Source of the DNA: Fodinibius sediminis
GTDB lineage: Bacteria; Bacteroidota; Rhodothermia; Balneolales; Balneolaceae
DNA: 64,000 nt
Assembly: GCF_900182555.1 (NCBI RefSeq)
Contig: NZ_FXTH01000007.1
Span: 124,001-188,000 of the forward strand
Reading direction: 5' to 3'
Shown here: piece after piece, positions 36,301-45,561 of the stretch
Numbering within the stretch: the stretch's first letter is position 1
How the letters are laid out: each line of letters opens with the position of its first letter
The notes under the pieces: model-generated
What the model saw: only the letters and a program-made list of their open reading frames with translations
What the model was told of the DNA's origin: nothing
Database searches by the model: none
Translations under genes and position numbers: made by a program

Positions 36301-36692
36301 GCCATACTTACCCCCGTCGACCAGGCTCGCCTCCCCTGGATGCCGGCACCGGCAGATATATCTTCAAACTGCCAGCCGCCTTTGTTGAGATAGAGCCTAT
36401 TGTCTTCCATGTTGGAAGTAAAAAAGATATCCAGCAGTCCATCATTGTTGATATCCCCAAGTGCCACTCCCCCGCCATTGTAAAAGTTACGATAGCGGTA
36501 GATGTTGAACTCCTGTTTAAAATGGAGCTCATTTGTAAAGGATATGTTTGTACGGGAGGGAGACACCCTTTCAAAAAGATGCTTTTGATCAGCAGCCGTA
36601 TCCTCCTTGCTGCATCCACCACCCCATAAGAGCAGGATACCTATTGCAATAGAATAGTATTGAGCATACCGGGAGTTAATCATTTTCACCAT
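33312..36692 (-). CDS. FG-GAP/VCBS repeat lipoprotein with ASPIC/UnbV domain (copy B)
   Basis: A 1126-residue exported protein with a type II signal (lipid cysteine about C27 in WGGGC). Many FG-GAP/VCBS repeats with calcium-binding DxNxDG loops (GDINNDGLLDIFF, DVNGDGWLDIYV, DFDQDGDTDLFVG) form beta-propellers before and after a central ASPIC/UnbV domain (about 520-600; VGARLTAWKD, GFQSTVDHRLHLGLG). No catalytic motif is seen. These proteins are often encoded next to SusC/SusD pairs and are thought to bind or process glycans at the surface, but their activity is unknown. The start overlaps the end of the small lipoprotein gene by 17 nt. A second protein of the same architecture lies at 37263-40691. 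Confidence 0.9.
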   Translation of the reverse strand: MVKMINSRYAQYYSIAIGILLLWGGGCSKEDTAADQKHLFERVSPSRTNISFTNELHFKQEFNIYRYRNFYNGGGVALGDINNDGLLDIFFTSNMEDNRLYLNKGGWQFEDISAGAGIQGRRAWSTGVSMADVNGDGWLDIYVANAGIVEGDDRKNELYINNGDSTFTEKAGAYGIDHPGLSIHGTFFDYDGDGDLDLFLINNSYRAIGSFELAQVNRTINNEEGGDRLFENKGDKFVDVSSEAGIISSEIGFALGASVGDVNGDGWPDIYVSNDFFERDYLYINNGNGTFRESLTDQMNSTSAASMGADIADLNGDRYPEIFVTDMLPEEESRLKLNTTFDSWQRYREHVEHGFHHQFTRNTLQLNNRNGTFSEVGRWAGVEATDWSWGANIADFDLDGRKDIFVANGIYKDLTNLDYLAEVSREDMVREIIQEDDVNFKKLIDMIPSSPVSNFAFHNRGNMQFADSSSSWGLATPSFSSGSAYGDLDNDGDLDLVVNNVGRPAFVYRNRADQLRPAHRWLQVDLLGSPPNTFAVGARLTAWKDNRSWTVEQFPVRGFQSTVDHRLHLGLGKAKQLDSLLIRWPSGKQTVLTNVKTNNRIRLSEKDAPESQRVPPLRHNDRGKSLLSDATDKLDIDWKHQENAYIDFERDRLQFHMRSAEGPALCTGDANGDDLEDFYLGGARDQPGSLFIQNKQNEFTKMTPASFTQDAPSEDIDCTFFDANGNGRMDLYVASGSNEFSSSSAALADRLYLNRGSLDYEKSDQALPSWNYETTGTVEAADFDQDGDTDLFVGARLRPFSVGYPDRGYLLENGGDGTFEDVTQKISPDLIDIGMITDAAWQDMNGDGYPELVVVGEWMPVTYFKNNAGRLEQRIANTGLDSTHGWWRSVHIDDLDGNGHADLIVGNYGLNSRFKATKDAPVEMWTGDFNQNGTIQQIISTYKEGDRYPMALRHDLIEEIPGLKKKFPTYQSFAGKTVDEIFSRDQLASAYQGQAYMLGSVIAWNTGSNEKFRVELLPFDAQKSIVYGITAADINSDDTKEVIMGGNQYGVKPEIGNYAASYGTVLSLSSKKGKKMKRLEPERSGFLVEGEVRAIETLALADGRTLFVVARNNDAPKFFILETREH

Positions 36693-37257
36693 TTTTCATC
36701 CTCCGGATCGCTTCCAGATCTGTGAAGATAACATTCACATACTGATCATCCTTCTTTTTTATGACAATGGATCGGTTACCCTCAATCGCAACATGCACCT
36801 TTGTTTTAAAATCGGGATGATTCAGCCTTCTGAAGTCAGCTTCATATTCATTTTCGTAATAAGCAACCAGATCCACCAGCAGGCTATCTGACCATCGTTC
36901 CTTATTCCAGGGTGCCCATCCGCTGTAGGCATATCGAACAGGCAGGAGAAAGATAGCATCATTGTAAAAAGAAGGATAAAAATTGCGCGTGGCGGCATAG
37001 TCCAGGTAATCGACTTCCTGCCTTACCGACCGGTTTGAAACACCCTGCATTACGATTTTTCGACTGTTCAGTTCCCAGCTGTGGTCGTAAAAATCCTGGC
37101 GGGTCATCCCAAAATGATAGCCCAGTAATAAGCTGTCCCGATGTACTCCCCTGTCGAGCTCCTCTGCAACCCATTGCTCGTATTCGGATGTCGAAGAGCG
37201 ACAGCCTATTATAAGCAAGCAGAAAACCAGCGTTGCCAGAGTATTTATTCTATTCAT
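36676..37257 (-). CDS. Small lipoprotein of unknown function between two FG-GAP proteins
   Basis: A 193-residue lipoprotein (MNRINTLATLVFCLLIIGC, lipid cysteine about C19). The start at 37257, 5 nt after the stop of the upstream gene, is chosen over an upstream start that would overlap it. The body is mixed charged/aromatic with no motif I recognise (LGYHFGMTRQDFYDHSWELN, NFYPSFYNDAIFLLPVRYAY). It lies tightly between the two ASPIC/UnbV genes and overlaps the second by 17 nt, so it is probably made with them and may be part of the same surface complex. Confidence 0.75.
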   Translation of the reverse strand: MNRINTLATLVFCLLIIGCRSSTSEYEQWVAEELDRGVHRDSLLLGYHFGMTRQDFYDHSWELNSRKIVMQGVSNRSVRQEVDYLDYAATRNFYPSFYNDAIFLLPVRYAYSGWAPWNKERWSDSLLVDLVAYYENEYEADFRRLNHPDFKTKVHVAIEGNRSIVIKKKDDQYVNVIFTDLEAIRRMKNGEND

Positions 37258-37262
37258 ATTCC

Positions 37263-40200
37263 TTAATCCTGTTTTCGTACAAACCACCAAGGTTTGCCAT
37301 CATTCCTGAGTATTAAAAACAAGGGCATCCTCCCTGTGTCGAGACGGCGGATAGCCCGCACTTCTCCTTCAAACTCGATACCGGATCGGAGAGAAGTAAC
37401 AAAGGCCAAGCTACGGTTACTATCGACATTTACCAACCCCCCGTAGCCGGCATCATAGCGCCCGAATTCAGGCTTCACATCATGCAGATCACCACCAAGC
37501 AGGAGCTCTTTCCTCCCTTCTTTATCCTCAGTGGCGCCAATTGCATACACCGGCGCCTGCTGCACCTCTTCCGGAAGATTCTCCATGACAAAATCGTCGC
37601 TGCCCAAGTTCCATAAAACAACACTCTCAGCTTTGACCGCCTGCTGCCTGACTGATTCATCTATTTTTTCCTGGTCAAAGAGCTGTTGTACAGATTTCCG
37701 GCTGTAGGATTTATATGACGGTACCTCAGGTTCCATACCAGGCAGACGACTTAGAAAATCATCGCGCAGCGCATACGGATAATGCTCATCCTCTTCTGAA
37801 AATGCCAGCAGCGGATCGATACTCCCGTTCTCATCAAAATCATTGATCCACAGTTCCAATGGCGAAGCGGTGCTTAACTCAAAGGCATTGTTTCGTCCAA
37901 TATTTCCCGCGATGATATCCTTGCGCCCGTCCCCATCCAAATCAACGACTTCCACCGACTGCCACAATCCCCGGCTGTCGCCACCGGGGCCTTTAATTTC
38001 TGAAAAAGAAACTGCAGCATTTTCATCCGCATGATTTTTAAAAATCCTGACAGGCATCCATTCCCCGACGACCACCAGATCCAGGTCCCCATCGTTATCA
38101 TAGTCGCTCCACGAGGCATCCGTAATCAGGCCCGTTTTCATAAGATCCGGTGCCAGGGATTCGGTTTGTTCCTCAAACCCTCCCCCTCCGTCATTGACCA
38201 GCAGGTGACCATCCGTGGGAAGACCATAGGCGAACGGTTTCAACCGCGAGCCTGTAAACAGATCTATATGGCCGTCAGAATTAAAGTCCGCAGCCCTTAC
38301 CACCGATGTAACCTCGTATTTCGAGGGCGGCAGCGCCGATGCCACCTTCGTCCATTCCATATTCCCCTCGTTTATATACAGCCGGTCTGCCAATGCAGTG
38401 GAGCTTGCCGGAAATTCGGAACTCCCGCTCCCCACATACAAATCCTGCTGTCCATCCCCGTTGGCATCAAACCAGGCACAGGACGTATCCTCTGCATCGC
38501 TGTCTTCGTTCAGCGATGGCATACTTATGCGCCTGAAACGGTAATCCTTCTCTTGGATAAACACCCCGCCGGACTGCCCCTTTGCTCCTCCCAGGAAAAG
38601 GTCGTCCCTGCCATCCCCGTTGAGATCCACTATGCAAACCGGGGGACCTTCGGAGGCGTAGCTCCGGTACAGCAAACGGTTGCGTTCAAAATCCCGGAAG
38701 GGGTTCTCACGGTGGATATAATCAATGGACACCCGGTTCGTAAAATTCCTAAACTGGGGTTCGGGAAGTGGAGGGGGTTCCCGGTTTTCATCTCCTGACG
38801 CTGTTTCTTCCACTGTCAAAAACTGATTCAGAGGAACCTCCTTCATGACGGTGTATTGACCTCCGGGCCATACGACAAGCATGGAATCCACCGAAGCATT
38901 CTTCCCCAGTCCGAAATGAATCCGGTGATCAACCGAAGACTGAAATCCCCTTCCGGGCATCTGCTCACGGTAATATGTCTCCTCTCCGCTCCATACCGTT
39001 ACCTTGGCCCCTACAGCTGAAGTGTTCAATTTCTTCCCCTTCAGCTTTAGTGAAAGCCAGTTTCCCGATGTTTCCTTTTGATTGGTATTATTCCTGTACA
39101 GCGATGCTTCCTCATTGATATTGTTGACGATCAGGTCCAGATCGCCGTCATTATCCAGGTCGGCATAGGCCGCGCCATTGGAGAAAGTGGGGGTATCCAG
39201 TCCCCATGCTTTCGACTTATTGCTGAACTGCAGACTGTCGGTACCTGCAAACAGGTAGTTTGCCAGGGGCGTGGACGATAATTCCTCAAAAAGAACCTCC
39301 ACCGGAGCTTCTTTTTCTACCACCTGCTTCAGCTTTGAGATATTCATCCGGTCGCTTACATAATCCTGGTCGGTCAAATCATGCAAGATGCCGTTCGTAA
39401 CATATATATCATTATGACCATCATTGTTAAAGTCGGCGATAAGGGAACTCCAGCTCCAGTCCGTGGCTTCGACACCCGCCATGCGTCCAATTTCACTGAA
39501 TGAAACCATCGGCAGCGGGGAATTGCCACCAGAAAAATCAGCCGTCTTATTCCTGGAATATCCATTGTTAAGCTGCAAGGTATTCCTCACGAACTGGTGA
39601 TGATATCCTTCCTGAACTTTCTTGTTGTACTCATCCCATTTTTCGAATGATGTTTTTGATTTGCGACGGCTCATATCCTCCGGCAGCATGTCGGTGACAA
39701 AGATGTCGGGGCGGGCATCGTTATTAATATCCGCAATATCAGCCCCCATCGAGCTCAGGCTGATGGAACCTGTAACCGACGGCAGTACTTCGCTGAACGT
39801 CCCGTCCCTGTTGTTCAGGTAGAGATAGTCCCGTTCGAAAAAATCGTTGGTGACATAGATGTCGGGCCAGTTATCACTGTTTAAATCGCTGACAGCCACA
39901 TCCAGTCCAAAGCCGATACTGCTGCTGTAGATATGGGCCTGCTCGGTTACATTTTCAAAGGTTGAGCCGGCGGCAGAAGCCGGCTGGGTGGAAATGCTGT
40001 TATTTTTCAACAGCTGATCTCCCCCCTGCGGATCCATCTGATTACGCAGCCCCTCTTTTATGGCACTATTTCTGAGTGGATCCAGGGAATTATTAAGTAC
40101 ATAGGCGTCAAGATCCCCGTCTCGGTCATAATCAAAAAACAGCGCATCGGTGGCCAGCCCCGTGATATTGAGCCCATAGACCTCCGACTGCTCCGTGAAT

Positions 40201-40691
40201 GTAAGGTCGCCGTTGTTAATAAAAAGTTCATTATGTCGATTCTTGCCTCCCGGACTGCCCGACTTGCTGACATACAGATCAAGCAGTCCATCACCATTCA
40301 CATCGACCATAGAAGCTCCCGTAGACCAGGTTCCCTTCACCGCTACACCGGCCTGTTCAGTAATGTCCCTGAAGATGAAGTTGCCTTCGTTCAAATAAAG
40401 TCTGTTCGAGACCTGGTTGCCGGTAAAATAGATGTCAACGAGACCGTCATTGTTGATATCGCCCACCGCTACTCCACCGCCGTTGAAAAAATTCCTATAC
40501 GTATAGGGATTAAGCTCGCGGCTAAACGTCAGTTCATTGCGGAATACTACACCGGATTCCGATGAAGCCACAGGCTCGAAGAGCGTGTGGCGCTCCCCAT
40601 TGGACTGACAAGCAAAGCCTATAGCAAGCAACAGGCAGAGAAGAAGACCATGTAAGAATAGCTGGCCCCGTTTTTTCCAGATAAGAATCAC
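37263..40691 (-). CDS. FG-GAP/VCBS repeat lipoprotein with ASPIC/UnbV domain (copy A)
   Basis: A 1142-residue lipoprotein (signal LLLCLLLAIGFAC, lipid cysteine about C28). Its order of segments matches that of the protein at 33312-36692: NELTFSRELNPYTYRNFFNGGGVAVGDI start, repeated DINNDGLVDIYFT-type calcium loops, an ASPIC/UnbV domain (about 570-640; VGAKVTVWSGEE, GFQSSVDHRIHFGLG), then more FG-GAP repeats and a closing FEGEVRAIRRLDTGRMPLFLILRNDGKPWWF. The pair looks like an old tandem duplication. It follows the third SusC/SusD pair on the same strand, after a terminator at 40711-40750, so it is probably read partly by read-through or from its own promoter. Confidence 0.9.
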   Translation of the reverse strand: MILIWKKRGQLFLHGLLLCLLLAIGFACQSNGERHTLFEPVASSESGVVFRNELTFSRELNPYTYRNFFNGGGVAVGDINNDGLVDIYFTGNQVSNRLYLNEGNFIFRDITEQAGVAVKGTWSTGASMVDVNGDGLLDLYVSKSGSPGGKNRHNELFINNGDLTFTEQSEVYGLNITGLATDALFFDYDRDGDLDAYVLNNSLDPLRNSAIKEGLRNQMDPQGGDQLLKNNSISTQPASAAGSTFENVTEQAHIYSSSIGFGLDVAVSDLNSDNWPDIYVTNDFFERDYLYLNNRDGTFSEVLPSVTGSISLSSMGADIADINNDARPDIFVTDMLPEDMSRRKSKTSFEKWDEYNKKVQEGYHHQFVRNTLQLNNGYSRNKTADFSGGNSPLPMVSFSEIGRMAGVEATDWSWSSLIADFNNDGHNDIYVTNGILHDLTDQDYVSDRMNISKLKQVVEKEAPVEVLFEELSSTPLANYLFAGTDSLQFSNKSKAWGLDTPTFSNGAAYADLDNDGDLDLIVNNINEEASLYRNNTNQKETSGNWLSLKLKGKKLNTSAVGAKVTVWSGEETYYREQMPGRGFQSSVDHRIHFGLGKNASVDSMLVVWPGGQYTVMKEVPLNQFLTVEETASGDENREPPPLPEPQFRNFTNRVSIDYIHRENPFRDFERNRLLYRSYASEGPPVCIVDLNGDGRDDLFLGGAKGQSGGVFIQEKDYRFRRISMPSLNEDSDAEDTSCAWFDANGDGQQDLYVGSGSSEFPASSTALADRLYINEGNMEWTKVASALPPSKYEVTSVVRAADFNSDGHIDLFTGSRLKPFAYGLPTDGHLLVNDGGGGFEEQTESLAPDLMKTGLITDASWSDYDNDGDLDLVVVGEWMPVRIFKNHADENAAVSFSEIKGPGGDSRGLWQSVEVVDLDGDGRKDIIAGNIGRNNAFELSTASPLELWINDFDENGSIDPLLAFSEEDEHYPYALRDDFLSRLPGMEPEVPSYKSYSRKSVQQLFDQEKIDESVRQQAVKAESVVLWNLGSDDFVMENLPEEVQQAPVYAIGATEDKEGRKELLLGGDLHDVKPEFGRYDAGYGGLVNVDSNRSLAFVTSLRSGIEFEGEVRAIRRLDTGRMPLFLILRNDGKPWWFVRKQD

Positions 40692-40710
40692 CGTACCTTG
40701 AATACACTTG

Positions 40711-40750
40711 TTAAAAAAAGAGGAAACACGGGCTTTTCCGTGGTTCCTCT
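40711..40750 (-). terminator. Intrinsic terminator of the third SusCD pair
   Basis: On the minus strand, stem of 7 bp (AGAGGAA/TTCCTCT) and 5 bp (CACGG/CCGTG) with one mismatch and a 6-nt loop is followed by TTTTTTT (A run at 40713-40719). It lies 26 nt after the SusD stop and 20 nt before the FG-GAP start. Confidence 0.88.
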
Positions 40751-40775
40751 CCCTGTATCATCAATTTAGCACCCA

Positions 40776-42473
40776 TTATCCCTGATAACCGGGATTCTGT
40801 ACCAGCTGGGTATTGGCCTCCAGCTGGTCCCTTGGAATGGGAAATACATTTTTACTGGGATCCGATGTGCTCTTGAAAGTCCATGGATCGTTAAAACGGG
40901 TCGCTCCCCCGTTGACTCCTTCAAACCGAATCAGGTCCTGCCGGCGGGTAACCTCCCAGAACATCTCGCGGCCCCGCTCCATGAGTATCTTCGTGGCATC
41001 CAGACTGGAGTAATTGTCAACTCCTGCCCGCTGGCGTACAAGATTCACCAGCCGCAGTGCCTCGCCGGGCTGTTCGTTGAGTCGCCACAGGGCCTCTGCC
41101 TTCATCAGAAGGACATCCGCAAAACGAAAGATGGGATAGTCATTACTCAAATTGGCATTAGCCCCGGAAGCAAACTCAAATTTCCCGATCCGGGCCCCTC
41201 CCTGTCGCAGGCCATTTGGTGCCAGGTTCTTAATTTCGGGCGTAAACGTGAGGGGGGGACCGTTGGGGTCTGCATCTTCAGAGCCGGGATCCTCGAGGCG
41301 CTCTCCACTCGAGCTGTACTGCGGCCCCACGATAAAGTTGCTCAGACGGGCATCCTGGGTCCCCTGAATACGGTTCAGCCCATCTTCACTCGAAGTTGCT
41401 TCGGTACCCCAGACTTCGCCCTGCGGACCCGGATTTTTCTCCGGATCGATATAGGTGGAATACATTTCCTCCATTGCTGCGAAGCCATTCCAGGGCTGCG
41501 CCTCAAGATCGTAGGTACTCTGGCTTTGATAATGGAGTGTCATCATAGCCAGGTTGAAACCCTCGAGGAAAACCTTGTCGTAGGGTACCACAAAAATATT
41601 TTCCGGAGAAGAGGAGTTATTCGTGGCAAAGTTAGCCGAATAGTCCGAAGCAAGGCTGTAGTGCCCGGAATCGATAATCGCATCGGCATGCTCTATCGCG
41701 CTGTTCAAATAGGATGCATATTCAGCACTATTGGGATCAAGGTCACGATAGACGTGTGCATTGAGATACATTTTCGCCAGAATCATATGGGCTACATCCT
41801 GATTGACCCTTCCGTAGCTGCTGTTTGGATCATTGCTGATGGCATCAAGATTTTCCAGAATTTCCTTCTCCACAAAATCAAAGACCGCATTTCTTCCCTC
41901 CTGGAAATTAGAACTCGGCTGGGTGGGCTCTTCCGGAGCATCCTGGAAGCTGGTGATGATCGGCACATTCCCAAAGCCATCCAGCAGCATATAGTAGTAA
42001 AAGGCCCGCAACACTTTTAGCTCGGAAATAAAGCTCCCGGCCTGTTCCTGATCCACGTCACCGGATTCCACAAGCGACTCAAACTGGAAGATCAATCGGT
42101 TGGAATTGTTAACTCCACTGTACAGGAAGGTCCAGGCGGCATTATACTGCGGATCGTCATAAGTCTGCTGATGCCGCTGCAATCGAATCCAGATCCCCCC
42201 GTCTTCCCAGTCCGTTCCCTTCTGGGTGACGATGCCTTCTTCTGTTGCCACCTCGTTGATGGCCGTCCAGCCCCCCGAAGTTCCCCATGCAGAAAGTACA
42301 TTGTAAGAATCACCGAGAGCTGAGATAAACTCCTCGTCCGTCTGGAAAAACTGGTCGGAAGTTACCTCGCTGTTAATCGTTTCTGACAGATCTGTGCACG
42401 AGGATAACAACACTACCAGTGTTAAGACAAATACCGAGCAATATCTTGAAAACAGATTAGTTCGTATAAACAT
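40776..42473 (-). CDS. SusD/RagB-family glycan-binding lipoprotein (locus 3)
   Basis: A 565-residue lipoprotein (lipid cysteine about C26 in VVLLSSCTDLSE). It has the SusD helical core (FYYMLLDGFGNVPIITSF at about 155-175) and the C-terminal FRFADVLLMKAEALWRL and VFPIPRDQLEANTQLVQNPGY segments. It partners the SusC encoded 28 nt upstream. Its operon ends in a strong terminator just downstream, after which come two FG-GAP/ASPIC proteins. The ligand is unknown. Confidence 0.95.
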   Translation of the reverse strand: MFIRTNLFSRYCSVFVLTLVVLLSSCTDLSETINSEVTSDQFFQTDEEFISALGDSYNVLSAWGTSGGWTAINEVATEEGIVTQKGTDWEDGGIWIRLQRHQQTYDDPQYNAAWTFLYSGVNNSNRLIFQFESLVESGDVDQEQAGSFISELKVLRAFYYYMLLDGFGNVPIITSFQDAPEEPTQPSSNFQEGRNAVFDFVEKEILENLDAISNDPNSSYGRVNQDVAHMILAKMYLNAHVYRDLDPNSAEYASYLNSAIEHADAIIDSGHYSLASDYSANFATNNSSSPENIFVVPYDKVFLEGFNLAMMTLHYQSQSTYDLEAQPWNGFAAMEEMYSTYIDPEKNPGPQGEVWGTEATSSEDGLNRIQGTQDARLSNFIVGPQYSSSGERLEDPGSEDADPNGPPLTFTPEIKNLAPNGLRQGGARIGKFEFASGANANLSNDYPIFRFADVLLMKAEALWRLNEQPGEALRLVNLVRQRAGVDNYSSLDATKILMERGREMFWEVTRRQDLIRFEGVNGGATRFNDPWTFKSTSDPSKNVFPIPRDQLEANTQLVQNPGYQG

Positions 42474-42501
42474 GGCTATTGGTTTTTGTATTGAAATTCA
42501 T

Positions 42502-45500
42502 TTAGAAATTGAGCTGAACACCAGCAGTAACTGACCGGGTGGTTATCCATGCATCCCGTCGCTCGATACCTGGTGCAAGCGGTCCACCGCCACCGACGTT
42601 GTCAATATATCTTGGTTCCGGATTGATCCCCTTGTAATCCGTGATGGTAAACAAATTATTGCCCGATACGTAGAGCCGTAATTTCTTTACATATGCCGTC
42701 TCAGAGACAGGAACCGAGTACCCAATGGTGGCATTCTGTAATTTCACATAAGAAGCATCCTCAACATGCAGGCTGGAGAACTGCGGCGGTGACGTCAGCT
42801 CCGTATAATCAAAAGCCGATTGCAGTACATTCCAGGTTGAAATGGAGGATGGTGTTTCATAGAAAAGGCGAAAAGTATTGACCATGTCATGCCCGAAATC
42901 GCCCCTGAAGAAAAAACTGAGATCGAAATTCCTGTAGGTCAGGCTGTTGGTCCAGCCCAGTGAAAAGTCGGGAAGACCATTCCCCAGTACGCGTTCGTCT
43001 TCAAGGGTTGTTTCATCGTTCAGAACCTTGTTTCCTTCAGCATCATAGAAAAGCCATTGCCCCTCTTCACTGATGCCGGCAAATTTTTTGCCCCAGATCT
43101 GTCCGATAGGTTCTCCCTCCTTTACACGAACCAAAGGCGTACTATTTTGGCCCGGGGAACCAGCGTTGGAAACAAAAATCTCATCCTCGGAGATAAATTG
43201 CTTGAGTACCGTATTGAAGGTGGAGAATGTCAGATTGGTGGTCCAGTTCAGATCATTGCTCTGTATGACTGCATATTCCAGGGAGGCATCAAAGCCCTCA
43301 TTTTCCAATTCACCCACATTCTTCCAGGTTGTGGGGTACAGGTTGGGAGGAACGGGGACCTGCACTTCAAACAGGAGATCTTCCGTATTCTTCCTGTAGT
43401 ATTCGAAAGAGGCGGCGAGCCTTGAATCCAGGGCCTCCAGATCCACACCTACGTTCCACTCCCTGTTCTCTTCCCATTTGAGGTTGGGGTTGGGGTTGCT
43501 TACAGGACCAAAACTCTGTACAAAGCTTCCATCCACAAAGAAGTTACCCTGGGGACCAAACCGCAGCTTGGAGATCCCGTTAAAGGGAGCATCCTGCCCC
43601 GTCACGCCATAACTACCCCGCAGTTTAAACTGGTCGAACATGGTCAAATTGGCCACGCCCACCAAATCTATTCCGGCCCCCAGTGCAAAAAAGGTCCCCC
43701 ACTTGTTATCCACACCAAAACGGGAAGACCCTTCACGCCGTATACTTCCATTCAGGAAATAGGAATTGTCCCAGCTTAGGTTGAGACGCCCAAAAAACCC
43801 AATAATCTTGTGGGTTGACTTAAAGCTGTTGACCGTACCCTCACCCTGCGAGAAGTCCTGGGCAAAAGCAAGGTTGTACGCCTCCACGGCATCTGTAACA
43901 AAATCACCCCCGCCGGCAAAGGTATTTTCACTTTCAAAATCATTGTAGGAATAGCCTGCAATCGACTCGAGACGAAGCTGGTCGATGTCTGCCACGTATT
44001 CAACCGTTGTTTCAAACAACTCACTCGTATTGTTGCTGGAATACCGGTTGGCCAGTCCCGCGCCGAGACTGCTCTGCGTTGCCTGCCCCTGCCATTTATT
44101 GGTTTTGGAAAAAAACTGGTTGTTGAGCTCCGAACGGTCCTCCATCGAATAAAATACCGACGCCGAGATGCCCGGAATAAGATGATCAAAATCATAGGAT
44201 GCCTTCAGGGATCCGTTAATGACGCTCCGTTTGCCTTCATTAAAAGAAGTATTCATGATGGCTACAGGGTTCAGTATATCAAAGGCACCGATCTCTGTGT
44301 ATCCGCCGGTATTTTCAAACCCCTCATCTGTGACCGGCGCCGTGGGATTCATGGTTTGGGCATACCGAAAAACTTCTCCAAAACTGAAATCGGATTCCCT
44401 GCTCGTGACGCCCAGGTTAAAATTGAGCTCCAGGTTGTCATCCAGGGCCCGCTGGGTGAGGTTGATGCGGCCATTGATCTGTTCAAAACCCGTGCCCTTC
44501 TGTATACCCTGTCGATCCCTGAAGTTCCCGGAGATACGGTAGTTGCTGTGTTCGGTGCCACCGGATAATGCCAGGCTGTGGACATTGTTGGACCCCAGCT
44601 GGGTGACCCGATCGTACCAGTCGGTACTGCTCTCAAGATCATTAATGCCGATACCTGTTTCGTCACTCAGGCGCCTAAACTCACTGGCAGAGAGAACCTC
44701 CAGTTTATTCTCAATGGTCTCAACCGTATAATAACCGTTGTAATTGACCGATACCCCCTGACCGCCCCCGGCCATCCCCGATTTTGTTGTCACTACAATA
44801 ACACCGGCAGCGCCCCGGGTTCCGTAGATAGCAGAAGCTGAAGCATCTTTGAGTACATCAATCGATTCAATGTCATTGGGATCGATATTATCAAGACTTG
44901 CGCCAATGATACCATCAACCACCACCAGAGGCTCCTGGTTGGCACTGAAGGTCGTAACCCCGCGCATCCGAATCGTGGGACTGCTGTTGGGGTCGCCTCC
45001 GCCTGCATTGGAAATAGTCAAGCCCGGCACTTTGCCCTGAACCAGCTCCGAGGCATTATTAATGTTTCCAGAAACAAAATCCTCAGATTTCACACTGGAA
45101 ACAGAACCGGTTATCTGCTGTTGTTCCTGGGTACCGTAGCCCACAACCACAACATCCTCAAGCTGGGCCACATCAGCGGCCAGGGAAACATCAATGGTGT
45201 TTCGTCCGTTGACCGGTATTTCTTGCTGTATATAGCCGATAAAAGAAACCATCAGGGTATCCTGTCCGGATGGAATTTCAAGCGAATAAGTCCCGTCTGC
45301 CGACGTGGAGGTTCCGATCGTAGTTCCCTTGACTATAATATTTACCCCCGACAGCGGCTGCCCGTCGGAATCATCAACTACCGTACCGGATACGTTGAAT
45401 TGTGCAAATACGGTAGTGGTTGCCATCATTAAAAACAGAAGAGTCATTCCCGCTGCACCCAACGTCGTTCCCCTGTTTTTGAAGAGTACTGTTTTATTGA

Positions 45501-45561
45501 GTGAAAGATAAGAAAAAAGCCGATTTATGGCTGCAATCACTCGTATCATTTTTCCATCCAT
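42502..45561 (-). CDS. SusC/RagA TonB-linked transporter without STN domain (locus 3)
   Basis: A 1019-residue outer membrane transporter. After the signal sequence (ends about residue 53, VFAQ), it goes directly into the carboxypeptidase regulatory-like domain (about 55-130; VSGTVVDDSDGQPLSGVNIIVKG), then VVVGYGTQ, plug (about 150-260; DASASAIYGTRGAAGVI) and barrel. It lacks the STN domain that the other two SusC proteins have, and accordingly no FecR or ECF sigma gene is nearby. AGGGG lies about 7 nt before the ATG. Regulation must therefore be by another route. It pairs with the downstream SusD. Confidence 0.95.
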   Translation of the reverse strand: MDGKMIRVIAAINRLFSYLSLNKTVLFKNRGTTLGAAGMTLLFLMMATTTVFAQFNVSGTVVDDSDGQPLSGVNIIVKGTTIGTSTSADGTYSLEIPSGQDTLMVSFIGYIQQEIPVNGRNTIDVSLAADVAQLEDVVVVGYGTQEQQQITGSVSSVKSEDFVSGNINNASELVQGKVPGLTISNAGGGDPNSSPTIRMRGVTTFSANQEPLVVVDGIIGASLDNIDPNDIESIDVLKDASASAIYGTRGAAGVIVVTTKSGMAGGGQGVSVNYNGYYTVETIENKLEVLSASEFRRLSDETGIGINDLESSTDWYDRVTQLGSNNVHSLALSGGTEHSNYRISGNFRDRQGIQKGTGFEQINGRINLTQRALDDNLELNFNLGVTSRESDFSFGEVFRYAQTMNPTAPVTDEGFENTGGYTEIGAFDILNPVAIMNTSFNEGKRSVINGSLKASYDFDHLIPGISASVFYSMEDRSELNNQFFSKTNKWQGQATQSSLGAGLANRYSSNNTSELFETTVEYVADIDQLRLESIAGYSYNDFESENTFAGGGDFVTDAVEAYNLAFAQDFSQGEGTVNSFKSTHKIIGFFGRLNLSWDNSYFLNGSIRREGSSRFGVDNKWGTFFALGAGIDLVGVANLTMFDQFKLRGSYGVTGQDAPFNGISKLRFGPQGNFFVDGSFVQSFGPVSNPNPNLKWEENREWNVGVDLEALDSRLAASFEYYRKNTEDLLFEVQVPVPPNLYPTTWKNVGELENEGFDASLEYAVIQSNDLNWTTNLTFSTFNTVLKQFISEDEIFVSNAGSPGQNSTPLVRVKEGEPIGQIWGKKFAGISEEGQWLFYDAEGNKVLNDETTLEDERVLGNGLPDFSLGWTNSLTYRNFDLSFFFRGDFGHDMVNTFRLFYETPSSISTWNVLQSAFDYTELTSPPQFSSLHVEDASYVKLQNATIGYSVPVSETAYVKKLRLYVSGNNLFTITDYKGINPEPRYIDNVGGGGPLAPGIERRDAWITTRSVTAGVQLNF

